From the NCBI GenBank assembly GCA_022823825.1, contig JAJEHG010000052.1, positions 1-36,770 on the forward strand: 36,770 nt of DNA. The letters run 5' to 3'. The notes beneath the pieces were generated by a model that saw nothing but the letters and a program-made list of their open reading frames with translations, was not told where the DNA came from and ran no database searches. Below, piece by piece: positions 19,786 through 27,811 of this stretch. Each line of letters opens with the position of its first letter. Position 1 is the first letter of the stretch. This DNA comes from Nitrosopumilaceae archaeon (GTDB lineage Archaea; Thermoproteota; Nitrososphaeria; Nitrososphaerales; Nitrosopumilaceae). Both the position numbers and the translations under genes were made by a program.

Positions 19786-20166
19786 GCCGCGATACTGCTC
19801 GCGACACTACTACTAGACCTCGTCGGACAAGCGAGACTGATAGTACCTCCGCTTCTGCGTACTACATGACTCGCGTCCCTTCTTGCCCTATCTGCTTCCT
19901 CGCCATTCTGCTGGCACGCGCATCATACTGACGCATCCTATGTCATGCGTAAACGTCGGTGTGATGAATGCAATGCAGGTGCGTGACGTTCTGATTGAAT
20001 TCGCAACGTTGGCTGGCTGGCTGGCTGGCCTAAACCCGGGCAGCCTGCTGTGCCCCGTCCACCTCCAGCTGAGAAATTACGCGTCCAAATTTCGTATCGC
20101 CTGACATCATAAAATAAGAAAAACACGTCGCCAAAGCGACGGTTGTGGGTTTGCCACTGTTTTGTG
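19786..20166. other. Intergenic stretch with GGCT repeats
   Basis: About 380 nt after the collagen-like gene. It holds a GGCT tetranucleotide repeat at 20011-20030 and a GTGATGA/CTGA pair near 19970-20003 that is suggestive of, but incomplete for, a C/D-box RNA. No convincing coding frame is seen. Confidence 0.5.
20011..20030. repeat. (GGCT)n tetranucleotide repeat
   Basis: Nearly five GGCT units in a row in non-coding sequence. Confidence 0.8.
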
Positions 20167-20292
20167 TTATTTCTTGCCTTTGGCCTTTGTTGGCGGCCTA
20201 CCCGGCTTGCGCTTTGCAACGGTCGCCTTCTTGGCAGCAGTCTTCTTGGCTGGCCTACCCGGCTTGCGCTTTGTAGTTTTTGGTCTTGCCAT
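20167..20292 (-). CDS. 41-residue AT-hook DNA-binding protein
   Basis: A very basic 41-residue protein translated from the ATG at 20292 to TAA at 20167-20169. It contains two AT-hook cores, RKPGRPAKK (residues 9-17) and RKPGRPPTK (28-36), flanked by Ala/Lys-rich sequence (KKTAAKKATVAK). AT-hooks bind the minor groove of AT-rich DNA, so a chromatin or nucleoid role is likely. A TATA-like GAAAAATA at 20313-20320 lies 20 nt upstream. The ORF is shorter than usual gene-finding cutoffs, but the repeated motif, clean start and stop and flanking AT-rich DNA support it. Confidence 0.8.
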   Translation of the reverse strand: MARPKTTKRKPGRPAKKTAAKKATVAKRKPGRPPTKAKGKK

Positions 20293-20350
20293 GCTTTTAC
20301 CGAAATTATAACTATTTTTCAATGGTTAATATTAAAAAAATTATACAAAT

Positions 20351-20402
20351 CGATCGTAAAAAATAGAGCTGTTTTTTGTAGAAACCGTGTTTTTTACGAT
20401 CG
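20351..20402. repeat. 13-bp perfect inverted repeat
   Basis: CGATCGTAAAAAA (20351-20363) pairs exactly with 20390-20402 across a 26-nt loop. The core TACGATCGT-like sequence appears again near 20458-20466. Confidence 0.85.
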
Positions 20403-20749
20403 CAAAATACACGCGTGCGGACGGATATTTTCCAAAATGCAAGGGTTTTGCACAAATACGATCGTGCCTCTTGTTCGCGCGGCATGAACCGAGCCTGCAC
20501 GCGCCGCGACCTCACTGTAATATCCGCCCCGGCCGTATTTTTGTGCCAATTTTACGAATAAGCAGGGTGTATTTTTGGAGGCGCGGCCCTCTAGCATATT
20601 TCCATGACGCTTCATCATCTACCTTTTTGCGCCTCTGTATTTTTGCGATCTTAACCTGCACGCGGTGCGCAGCGCGCCATCCTGCGGTGGCATCCCGTGG
20701 CATGCCGCATGCGCTGTTATGTGCGATCCTTTCTGTAAAATTATTTTGT

Positions 20750-20790
20750 TGCAAAAACCGCTGTTTTGGGACGTTTTTGGGTTTTTTGCA
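20750..20790. repeat. Second inverted repeat in the AT-rich island
   Basis: TGCAAAAACC (20750-20759) is complementary to GGTTTTTTGCA (20780-20790) apart from one extra T. Confidence 0.65.
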
Positions 20791-20929
20791 CCCGTAGCGG
20801 ATTTGTACCTGTGGGTTCGGCTCGTTCCTGCCATGGGCGTGCGACGCACGGCCCGCCCACTTTTCAAGGCCGGCCGGTGTTGCGCGGTTTTGCTTGCATG
20901 CGCGTAGGCATGACGGCGCGCATGATTCG

Positions 20930-22051
20930 CTATGCGCCCTTGGCCTTTATTATCGTCAGCACATCCTCGTCCTGCAGTATGTGTCCGAGTCCAACCCTCT
21001 GTCCTCCGAACTTGACGCTCTTGCCCCAGATCATTCCGTATCTGAATTCCCTGCGCATCCTGCGGTGAATCTTGTTGCAGACGTCCTCGACGCTGTCACC
21101 CTCCCTTGCGATAAGCGGCTCGTCGTAGTCTGTAGGCCCGCCTTTCGGGCGCATGTATATCCTGATGAACCTCAGCTTCTCGTATATCTGCCGCTTGAGG
21201 GCGTCTATGTTGACCTCGGCGTTTGCAGAGACCTCGACGGCCGGCGTCCTTGACTCGCCTGCCCTCCTCCGGCGCAGATCCTGCAGGAACTCTGAATCCA
21301 CTAGGTCAATCTTGTTGAGCACCGTAATGGCCTTGGAGTATGACACGTTGCCCGCCATGTGGTCTGCCAGCTGTTCGGACGTTACATCCTCGCGCGTCAC
21401 AACCCTGGCGCTGACTACGCCGTACAGGTGCAGTATGTCCTTGAGGTGCCCTTCGGTGATCTTGGTAAGTCTGACCTGCTGCGCAATCGCGATGCCGCCC
21501 ATCGAGGCCTTCTCTATTGTTATGTTGGGGGGGAGCTGGTTGAGTCGTATGCCTATGTTTCCAAGCTCGTTTATTAGGACGTCCTCGTGGTGCGGCTGGA
21601 AGACGTCAAGGACAAGCAGTACGAGGTCCGCGGTCCTTGCGACTGAGAGTATTCTCTTCCCGAGGCCCTTGCCGGACGACGCCCCCTTTATAATTCCGGG
21701 AAGATCGAGCACCTGTATCTTTGCGCCCCTGTACTCCATCATGCCCGGCACAACCGTCAGCGTGGTAAACTGGAATGCGCCGACAGTTGACTTTGCATCC
21801 GTCAGCCTGTTTAGCAGCGTGGATTTTCCGACGCTTGGCAGGCCTATGAACACCACGGTCGCGTCCCCTGTACGCCTGACGTCAAAGCCGTCGGACTTTG
21901 CGCCTGACTTTTTTGCAGTGTTATCTTCCTGCTCTCGCTTTAGCTTTGCAATCTTGGCCTTTAGCAGGCCTATGTGGTGTTCCGTGGCCTTGTTGATCTG
22001 CGTCCTTGCCATCTCGTCCTGTATGGCCTTTATCTTTTCGGGAATGCCCAT
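20930..22051 (-). CDS. DRG-family GTP-binding protein with TGS domain
   Basis: A 373-residue GTPase of the DRG/OBG group, translation-associated in archaea and eukaryotes. An N-terminal helical region (IPEKIKAIQDEMARTQINKA) precedes the G domain: G1 GLPSVGKS (70-77), G3 DLPG (116-119), G4 NKID (246-249), G5 VSANAE. The C-terminal TGS domain spans about 295-373 (IRIYMRPKGGPTDYDEPLI to the end). The ATG at 22051 is chosen over a frame opening at 22231, since the family begins there and a TATA-like box lies at 22074-22081. Confidence 0.94.
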   Translation of the reverse strand: MGIPEKIKAIQDEMARTQINKATEHHIGLLKAKIAKLKREQEDNTAKKSGAKSDGFDVRRTGDATVVFIGLPSVGKSTLLNRLTDAKSTVGAFQFTTLTVVPGMMEYRGAKIQVLDLPGIIKGASSGKGLGKRILSVARTADLVLLVLDVFQPHHEDVLINELGNIGIRLNQLPPNITIEKASMGGIAIAQQVRLTKITEGHLKDILHLYGVVSARVVTREDVTSEQLADHMAGNVSYSKAITVLNKIDLVDSEFLQDLRRRRAGESRTPAVEVSANAEVNIDALKRQIYEKLRFIRIYMRPKGGPTDYDEPLIAREGDSVEDVCNKIHRRMRREFRYGMIWGKSVKFGGQRVGLGHILQDEDVLTIIKAKGA

Positions 22052-22073
22052 AAGGGCGCCGTCCCGGCCTGTT

Positions 22074-22081
22074 AAAATAAA
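22074..22081 (-). promoter_or_regulatory. TATA box of DRG gene
   Basis: TTTATTTT on the - strand ends 22 nt before the ATG at 22051. Confidence 0.5.
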
Positions 22082-22177
22082 ACTATTGGATTCCCTGAGG
22101 GCCGGCGGAGACTCCGCGGATTCTGCCTTCTTGGCGCGTCCCTGATCCCATGCCGTGGCCCCCTGCATGCATGCTGT

Positions 22178-22188
22178 CCCCCCCCCCC
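22178..22188. repeat. Poly-C tract (C11)
   Basis: Eleven C in a row in the divergent region between the DRG and phosphoglycolate phosphatase genes. Confidence 0.9.
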
Positions 22189-22267
22189 TGCTGATGCTGG
22201 TTACTGTCCCCTGAGATTTCTGCCGGTGCAATTCTTTGCCTGACTCCCTACATCATACGGGCAAACA

Positions 22268-22275
22268 TCTTATTT
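22268..22275 (+). promoter_or_regulatory. TATA-like box of pgp
   Basis: A TCTTATTT-type element ends 23 nt before the ATG at 22299. Confidence 0.45.
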
Positions 22276-22298
22276 GCGCGCCATGACGGCCTGACTAA

Positions 22299-23030
22299 AT
22301 GGGCAAAAAGGGGGCCGCGCCGGGCCGTAAGGTGTTTGCGGTGGACATTGACGGCACCATAACTGAGAACGGGGGCGGGCGCATACACCTGGGCGCCCTG
22401 TCTGCCCTGAGGCGCCTGGAGGAGTGCGGGCACGCCGTGATATTCGTGACCGGGCGCTCGTCAGTGGAGGGATTCATACTGTCTGTCTTTGGGGGCACCA
22501 CCAACATCGCCGTGGGGGAGAACGGCGGCTGCATAACGGACGGGCCCGACAGCCACACGCTGATAGGCGACAGGGCCGAGTGCGAGGCGGCCTTTGACGC
22601 CATACGGCAGGAGATTCCGGACGCGCGCCAAAAGCCGGTATTCCCCCGCATGACGGAGGTGGTGCTGGAGCGCACGTTTGAGGTGGACAGGGCGGCAAGA
22701 GTGCTTGAGCGCCGCGGCATGAGCGCGAGGCTTTCTGACAGCCAGTACGCGTACCACATCAACTCGCCGGGGGTCGACAAGGGGGCTGGATTCAGGCGCG
22801 TGGCGGAGATGCTGTCCGTGTCAAGGGACGATGTAATTGCGATAGGGGACAGCGCCACAGACGTCCCGCTGTTCAGGGAGGCCGGCACCAGCATAGCCCT
22901 TGCAAACGCGTCTGACGGCGTAAAGGCCGAGGCCACGATAACCACGACGTCGGGCGCCGGCGACGGGGTGCTGGAGGCCCTGGATAGTCTGGCACCCGGG
23001 ATGCTCTCGGTGGCGGGAAGGCGGCGGTGA
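22299..23030 (+). CDS. pgp: Phosphoglycolate phosphatase (archaeal HAD type)
   Basis: A 243-residue HAD subfamily IIB phosphatase that would hydrolyse 2-phosphoglycolate. Motif I is VDIDGTIT (Asp16, Asp18), motif II FVTGRSS, motif III Lys in the GVDKGAGF segment, motif IV IGDSATDVPLF. The cap domain between motifs II and III is of the sucrose-phosphatase/Cof type. It starts leaderless at 22299. argS follows after 9 nt, so the two are probably co-transcribed; the functional link between them is not obvious. Confidence 0.88.
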   Translation: MGKKGAAPGRKVFAVDIDGTITENGGGRIHLGALSALRRLEECGHAVIFVTGRSSVEGFILSVFGGTTNIAVGENGGCITDGPDSHTLIGDRAECEAAFDAIRQEIPDARQKPVFPRMTEVVLERTFEVDRAARVLERRGMSARLSDSQYAYHINSPGVDKGAGFRRVAEMLSVSRDDVIAIGDSATDVPLFREAGTSIALANASDGVKAEATITTTSGAGDGVLEALDSLAPGMLSVAGRRR

Positions 23031-23039
23031 CTGGCAACC

Positions 23040-25103
23040 ATGGCGCAAACGTCTATGAAGGCACTGCTTGAGGAGATACGGCAGCGCCTGCGGCATGGCG
23101 TCATACAGGACGCGTGCGCCGCGCTTGACGGGTCCGGTGACGGCGATTCCCATGCACGCACCCTGTCCTTTGACGTCTCGCTTTCAAGGCCCGGGTTTGG
23201 GGACGCGAGCTCAAACGTCGCCTTTCTGCTTGCCGGACGGCTTAAGATGAGCCCCCCCGATATTGCGCGCGTCATATCTGCCAAGTACAACGAGAGCAAC
23301 CCCCCCGGGGGGCTCGTGGTGCGCTCCGTACCGCACCCGTCCGGGCACGTCAACTTTGAAGCCGACTGGGCGCAACTCTCTGAAATCATCCTGTCCGGCG
23401 CCGGGCTGGACACGTTCGGGGACTCGGAGATTGGGGGCGGCGCCTCCGTTACGGTAGAGCATACCAGCGTGAACCCCAACAAGGCGCTGCACATAGGGCA
23501 CGTCCGCAACATCATAATCGGGGACACCGTGTCCCGGATACTCAGAAAGTCCGGGCACGCGGTCAGGGTGCTCAACTATGTGGACGACTCGGGGCTGCAG
23601 GTGGCCGACGTCGTCGTGGGGTTCAGGTACCTCGGGTTTTCAATGGATCCGCCGCCCGGAAAGACGTTTGCGCAGTACTGCGGCGACGAGGTCTACGTGA
23701 AGACCACGCAGAGGTACGAGTCAGACCCGTCCCTTGAGGGGCTGAGGCACGGTATCCTGAAGGAGATTGAGGACGGCTCGACTGAGGCCGCCATACTTGC
23801 AGACGTGATAACGCGCCGCGTGCTTGCCGACCAGCTGCAGACGTGCTGGAACCTCTCCGTATACTACGACTGCCTCAACTTTGAGTCTCACATAATACGG
23901 TCTGGCATGTGGGATGCGGTGTTTGGCAAGCTCAAAGACATGAATCTGGTGGACCTTGACCGCAGCGGGGGCAAGAACGACGGGTGCTGGGTGATACGGG
24001 ACGCGCACGGGGCCGGCGCCGGCCGCAACGAGGATGCGGGCAGCAGAGGCATAGACGACGGCAACGACAACGGCGGCGACGGTGACGACGGCGACACACG
24101 CGCCGCCAAAAAGGAGCGCCCGCCTGAGGAGAACCGCGACAAGGTCATAGTGAGAAGCAACGGAACTGCCACGTACATCGCAAAGGACATTCCGTACGCG
24201 GCGTGGAAGCTGGGACTGGTCGACGATCCGTTTGGATATGTAAGGTACGGCACCGAGCAGCCCGGGAGCACCACCCTGTGGCAGACCACGCTCGGCCGGT
24301 CGGACGGTGCGATGAACTTTGCCGGGGAGCGCGTAATTACGGTAATCGACTCGCGGCAATCCGGGCTGCAGAGAATCGTCTCTGATCTGATGGGGCGCTT
24401 CAAGTCAAGCGAGTCCGCGTACGTGCACCTGGCCTACGAGTCGGTCACGCTGAGCTCCGACACGGCAAGGACGCTCGGGATGGAGACGGACAAGCGGCAG
24501 GCCCACATGTCCGGCCGCCGCGGGCTCTATGTGGACGCCGATTCCGTATACGAGGCGCTGCGCAGCAAGGTGGCGGCCGAGACGCTCAAGCGCCACCCTG
24601 ACATGGGCGGCTCGGACGTTGCGCGCATATCCCATGACATCTCCGTTGGAACAATAAGATACGAGATGATAAAGCAGGATCTGGACAAGATAATCACGTT
24701 TGACATGGAGCGGTCGCTGAGCCTGGAGGGGGATACGGCGTCCTACATACAGTACGCGGGGGCGAGGGCGTCGAGGATCCTCGAGAGGGCGGGGCGGGAG
24801 CCTCCCGACGCAGTCGACTTTGGACTGCTCGGGGGGGAGGATGCCGAGGTTGCACTGATCAGGGCGATTGGCTCCTTTGAAACGGCGGTAGAGGATGCGG
24901 CAAGGAACCTCTCACCCAAGGTCGTTGCAAGGTACTGCCATGACTTGGCCGTGTCATTCAACGCGTTTTACGAGCGCAGCCGCGTGCTGGGTCTCGGTGA
25001 TCCGGGCTTGGAGGACGCGCGACTGTACCTGGTCCGCTCGTTCCGGCTCGCAGTCACGAGGGCGCTAAACCTCGTGGGAATCTCGGCGCCGGACGTGATG
25101 TAG
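23040..25103 (+). CDS. argS: Arginyl-tRNA synthetase
   Basis: A class I synthetase charging tRNA(Arg). The 687-residue protein has an N-terminal Add-1 domain, the HIGH signature (151-154, within NKALHIGHVRN), a KMSKS-equivalent loop reading HMSGRRG, and the C-terminal DALR anticodon domain (from about DTASYIQYAGARASRIL). Residues about 321-366 (nt 24002-24140) form a Gly/Asp/Asn/Arg-rich low-complexity insert between conserved catalytic segments (VIRDAHG and KVIVRSNGT). The family usually runs 550-640 residues, so the insert explains much of the extra length. The ATG lies 9 nt after the pgp stop. Confidence 0.95.
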   Translation: MAQTSMKALLEEIRQRLRHGVIQDACAALDGSGDGDSHARTLSFDVSLSRPGFGDASSNVAFLLAGRLKMSPPDIARVISAKYNESNPPGGLVVRSVPHPSGHVNFEADWAQLSEIILSGAGLDTFGDSEIGGGASVTVEHTSVNPNKALHIGHVRNIIIGDTVSRILRKSGHAVRVLNYVDDSGLQVADVVVGFRYLGFSMDPPPGKTFAQYCGDEVYVKTTQRYESDPSLEGLRHGILKEIEDGSTEAAILADVITRRVLADQLQTCWNLSVYYDCLNFESHIIRSGMWDAVFGKLKDMNLVDLDRSGGKNDGCWVIRDAHGAGAGRNEDAGSRGIDDGNDNGGDGDDGDTRAAKKERPPEENRDKVIVRSNGTATYIAKDIPYAAWKLGLVDDPFGYVRYGTEQPGSTTLWQTTLGRSDGAMNFAGERVITVIDSRQSGLQRIVSDLMGRFKSSESAYVHLAYESVTLSSDTARTLGMETDKRQAHMSGRRGLYVDADSVYEALRSKVAAETLKRHPDMGGSDVARISHDISVGTIRYEMIKQDLDKIITFDMERSLSLEGDTASYIQYAGARASRILERAGREPPDAVDFGLLGGEDAEVALIRAIGSFETAVEDAARNLSPKVVARYCHDLAVSFNAFYERSRVLGLGDPGLEDARLYLVRSFRLAVTRALNLVGISAPDVM

Positions 25104-25146
25104 CATCGGCGGCCGCGCCCGCCCCTCGCGCAATGCGCCGCCCACC

Positions 25147-25662
25147 TCACCCGTATATCGACGACTCCGTGGGCCCTCCGCTTGGCGCAGCCGTCCCCTT
25201 TGCGAGGCTGCCCAGGTTGGCGCGGAGTATCTTCTGCATGTGCCCGGACACCCTGGCCACGTTGTCCCACGCGTTGTGAAACGTCACCCTGTCGAGCACC
25301 TGCTCGTCGACGTGCGAGAATATTGCAAGACCCACCACCTCGCCCCCTGCGTTAACCCACTGGTGCCCCACGCCGCAGGCTGTGCATATGCCGCTTATCT
25401 CGATTGCCGCCTTTGCAAACGCGGGGTTGCTTGGTACCAGCAGCTTTGTGTCCTGCGGCATGAACCTCATGTTCACGTTGATGTGTATGCGGTCTTCCCT
25501 GTTCGCGTTCTTGCTTACTATGATGTTGTCGCCCACATAGAACTGCCAATCGATGGTCTGGGTTTTGGACCTGACGACCCGGGTCTGATCCTCGTACTTT
25601 ACATTTGTTATCTTGATGTACTCTTCCACCAGCTGCTTCATCTGTTCCGAGGTCTTTGGCAT
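25147..25662 (-). CDS. Conserved archaeal protein, possibly DUF2299-like
   Basis: A 171-residue soluble protein (KQLVEEYIKITNVKYEDQ, IDWQFYVGDNIIVSKN, INVNMRFMP) whose first 90 residues look like the alpha-beta fold of archaeal DUF2299-type proteins; the family name is from memory and tentative. A short CTACGVGH segment follows. The ATG at 25662 has a strong ribosome-binding site (GGGAGGAG on the - strand), unlike most genes here, consistent with being the second gene after the zinc-ribbon gene, 42 nt upstream. Function unknown. Confidence 0.75.
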   Translation of the reverse strand: MPKTSEQMKQLVEEYIKITNVKYEDQTRVVRSKTQTIDWQFYVGDNIIVSKNANREDRIHINVNMRFMPQDTKLLVPSNPAFAKAAIEISGICTACGVGHQWVNAGGEVVGLAIFSHVDEQVLDRVTFHNAWDNVARVSGHMQKILRANLGSLAKGTAAPSGGPTESSIYG

Positions 25663-25704
25663 CTTGCCGCCTCTCCTCCCTTTATCCGTCCCTCTACCTG
25701 TCCG

Positions 25705-26055
25705 TCAGGCCGACGGTACTGCAAGTCCGGCGTCGCCGTCCCTCTTTTCAAATACCCTGTATTCGCCGATTATTGCGTCGCACCCTCCGCACAGGTACTG
25801 CCCCCTCTCGACAAGCAGGAGGTTCTCAGAGACCTGCTCGGGTTCCCCGCCGTCGCTCTCCGGGCTTACCTTGGGCGGCCCGTCAAACTCCTTTTTGCAG
25901 CCGTTGCACGCATGCCCCGACATCTTGGACTGCTCTATCTTTCCGACCGGCGCCAAAAACAGTTTGCCGACGCCTAGGTCCGCCGCCTTTGTCTGCTCCT
26001 CAGTCAGGTCCGCTACTATGCTGCCGCCGGATCCAAACAGCCTGAGTTCTGCCAT
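25705..26055 (-). CDS. Zinc-ribbon-like small protein
   Basis: A 116-residue protein with two CxxC pairs (HACNGCKKEF and LCGGCDAIIG) separated by about 40 residues that include an acidic stretch. The N-terminus (AELRLFGSGGSIVADLTEEQ) is distinct. Function unknown; probably a zinc-binding protein. ATG at 26055 is chosen over a TTG at 26079 since GTATAATT at 26078-26085 lies 22 nt upstream. It appears to head a two-gene operon with the DUF2299-like gene. Confidence 0.78.
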   Translation of the reverse strand: MAELRLFGSGGSIVADLTEEQTKAADLGVGKLFLAPVGKIEQSKMSGHACNGCKKEFDGPPKVSPESDGGEPEQVSENLLLVERGQYLCGGCDAIIGEYRVFEKRDGDAGLAVPSA

Positions 26056-26505
26056 GGGCGTGCTACGGACGCCATTCAATTATACGTTATGGATCATTTT
26101 TGGGGCCCCGTGCCGACTGACCCGGCCCCGGTGCTGGTGGCGATGTATTGCGCGATTATTCTGAAGGCCGGACTCCTGCTACTTGCATTTGACCTGGCGC
26201 CGCCAATGCCGTTTGATATTGGGCGCTCTGCATTGCGCGCAAGCCTAGCGCGGCATTCTGTTTCTAGACGCGCAAGACCCCGCTATGAAAAATACGCCGC
26301 GGTCCCCCGAGCAGTACTGCGCGGAACCCGGCAGGGCGCCGGCCTGCGCGCCCAAACGGCGCGTTCGCGCGCGGCCCCTCACGCGCGCGAGAAACCGGCC
26401 TTGGACCGGGACGATTAAAACAGGCCGTGGGCGGCAGTGCCGAAGGAGGCCGCACTTGTAACCGCGCCAGACAAAACTAATAACAGTTGGCCGTCTTGGC
26501 ACGGC
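26056..26505. other. Intergenic region before the exporter gene
   Basis: About 450 nt. A 109-codon frame at 26089-26418 exists but its second half is Arg/Ala-rich and unlike a protein. TATA-like elements at 26412-26419 and 26476-26483 probably serve the exporter. Nothing else is evident. Confidence 0.45.
26078..26085 (-). promoter_or_regulatory. TATA box of zinc-ribbon operon
   Basis: GTATAATT on the - strand ends 22 nt before the ATG at 26055. Confidence 0.6.
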
Positions 26506-27312
26506 ATGATAGAGCACCTCTGGCTCATCCCGCTCGGGTTTGCGTCGGGACTGCTTGGCTCCATGACCGGGCTTGGCGGCGGGATAATTACGGTACCCGT
26601 AATGGTGTTTCTCGGGTTCCCGCACACGCTGGCGGCCAGCAACAGCCTTCTTGCCACGTTCAGCAACGCGGTCGCCTCTACCATCTCGTACTCCCGGCAG
26701 AAGCGCATCGAGTACGCGTTGGGCCTCAAGCTCGGACTTATGTCGCTTCCGGGCACGGTGGTGGGCGCATGGGTGACGTCAGACGTGGCGCACCACAACT
26801 TTCAGTTTCTGTTCGGGCTGGTGCTCGTCGTGTCGGCCGCGTACCTGCTGATAAAGCCGAGGCTCACAAGGGATGCCGAAAAAAAGGCGGCCGGCGGCAA
26901 AAACCCGCTGTACTCGTTTCCGGGACTGATGATTGTATTCCTGGCGGGGGTGAGCTTTTTTGCCGGCATGACCTCGTCGTTTTTTGGCATAGGCGGGGGC
27001 ATAATATTCGTCCCGCTGATGGTCGCGGGCCTTGGAATGTCGATAAAGAGGGCCGCCCCGACGTCGCAGATGATACTGCTGTTCGCGTCACTCTCCGGCA
27101 TTACGGTGCACGGGTTCCTGGGCAATCCGGATCTACTGCAGGCCTCGTTTATGGCCATTGGCGCCTTTGCCGGGGGGATAACCGGGGCGCGCCTGTCAAT
27201 AGAGGCAAAGGAGCGCAACCTCCGGCTGCTGACGTTTGGCGTGATACTTGCGGCGTCCGCAAAGATGTTCTACGACTCGACGCTCGAGACCGCAGAGCCG
27301 GTTGTGCCCTGA
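26506..27312 (+). CDS. TauE/SafE-family sulfite/organosulfonate exporter
   Basis: A 268-residue polytopic membrane protein with the duplicated TauE/SafE signature: GLLGSMTGLGGGIITVPVMV near the start and GMTSSFFGIGGGIIFVPLMV in the second half, with about seven to eight hydrophobic segments. The family exports sulfite, sulfoacetate or related anions. A GTG at 26437 would add 23 polar residues; the ATG at 26506 starts right at the first membrane segment and has ACTAATAA exactly 22 nt upstream, so I prefer it. Its 3' end overlaps the convergent hot-dog gene by 43 nt. Confidence 0.85.
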   Translation: MIEHLWLIPLGFASGLLGSMTGLGGGIITVPVMVFLGFPHTLAASNSLLATFSNAVASTISYSRQKRIEYALGLKLGLMSLPGTVVGAWVTSDVAHHNFQFLFGLVLVVSAAYLLIKPRLTRDAEKKAAGGKNPLYSFPGLMIVFLAGVSFFAGMTSSFFGIGGGIIFVPLMVAGLGMSIKRAAPTSQMILLFASLSGITVHGFLGNPDLLQASFMAIGAFAGGITGARLSIEAKERNLRLLTFGVILAASAKMFYDSTLETAEPVVP

Positions 27313-27767
27313 CCCCTTGCCGGCGGGTTCTTCCTTATTCTGTAGATGTTGCGCCTCGAGAGCAGCGCGAGGCCCCTGCCCTCGACTGTCGCCTCGTAGT
27401 CCACTGAGATCCTGCCGTACTCGCCGCTTGCGTCGGCCACGCCGGATATGACAAAGGTCACACTCAGCGCGTCCCCCGCGTAAACCGGGGCGAGAAACCT
27501 CACGCTGCGCCCGCCCCAGTCCGGATCACCGTCGGAGCCGGCCAGTATGATGTGGTTGCCGTATACCTCCTCGAGCCTTGAGAACTCGCCCTCGATTCTG
27601 GAGAGGAGCGCCCTGCCTGGTATGATGCGCCTGCCATCTCGCTGACCCTCCTCTAAAAACGCGTTCTTCACGCGTGCAAACTCTATGTATCCGTCTAGCT
27701 CCTCCCCGGTGATTACAAGTTCGGCCCGCAGCCTGTCGCCCGTGCAAAACTCGTCGAACCTCTTCAT
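27270..27767 (-). CDS. MaoC-like hot-dog fold protein
   Basis: A 165-residue protein with hot-dog landmarks of the MaoC/enoyl-CoA hydratase 2 group: RRIIPGRALLSRIEG and VRFLAPVYAGDALSV. The hydratase 2 catalytic Asp-x4-His motif expected before the IPG segment is not seen (ARVKNAFLEEG there), so it may be a non-catalytic or divergent member. It lies 44 nt downstream of the tandem-SDR gene on the same strand, suggesting related acyl-CoA substrates. A weak TATA-like CTATTGTA lies 23 nt before the ATG. The last 14 codons overlap the exporter gene. Confidence 0.78.
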   Translation of the reverse strand: MKRFDEFCTGDRLRAELVITGEELDGYIEFARVKNAFLEEGQRDGRRIIPGRALLSRIEGEFSRLEEVYGNHIILAGSDGDPDWGGRSVRFLAPVYAGDALSVTFVISGVADASGEYGRISVDYEATVEGRGLALLSRRNIYRIRKNPPARGQGTTGSAVSSVES

Positions 27768-27811
27768 CTCTATCCGCGGCCGGTGTCATCTACAATAGGA
27801 TGCATGTTCGG

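Larger units (their letters stand above)
20293..20929. other. AT-rich gene-poor island with inverted repeats
   Basis: About 640 nt, AT-rich in its first part and markedly richer in T-runs and A-runs than the surrounding DNA. Long frames exist on both strands, but their products are Cys/Arg/Phe-rich and unlike proteins. Two inverted repeats (20351-20402, 20750-20790) and partly similar blocks around 20371-20399 and 20743-20772 are present. It may be regulatory, an RNA gene or a decayed element. Confidence 0.5.

Noticed and set aside
19960-20010. C/D-box RNA candidate (GTGATGA followed by CTGA)
   Set aside because: Only one C-like and one D-like box are clear; the internal D' and C' boxes of an archaeal C/D RNA are missing.
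20387-20867. Frames of 70-136 codons in the AT-rich island
   Set aside because: Products are Cys/Arg/Phe-rich with no domain pattern, overlap one another on both strands and span the inverted repeats.
26089-26418. 109-codon + strand frame before the exporter
   Set aside because: Only the first 40 residues look hydrophobic; the rest is Arg/Ala-rich and reads as GC-rich noise. No suitable promoter spacing was found.
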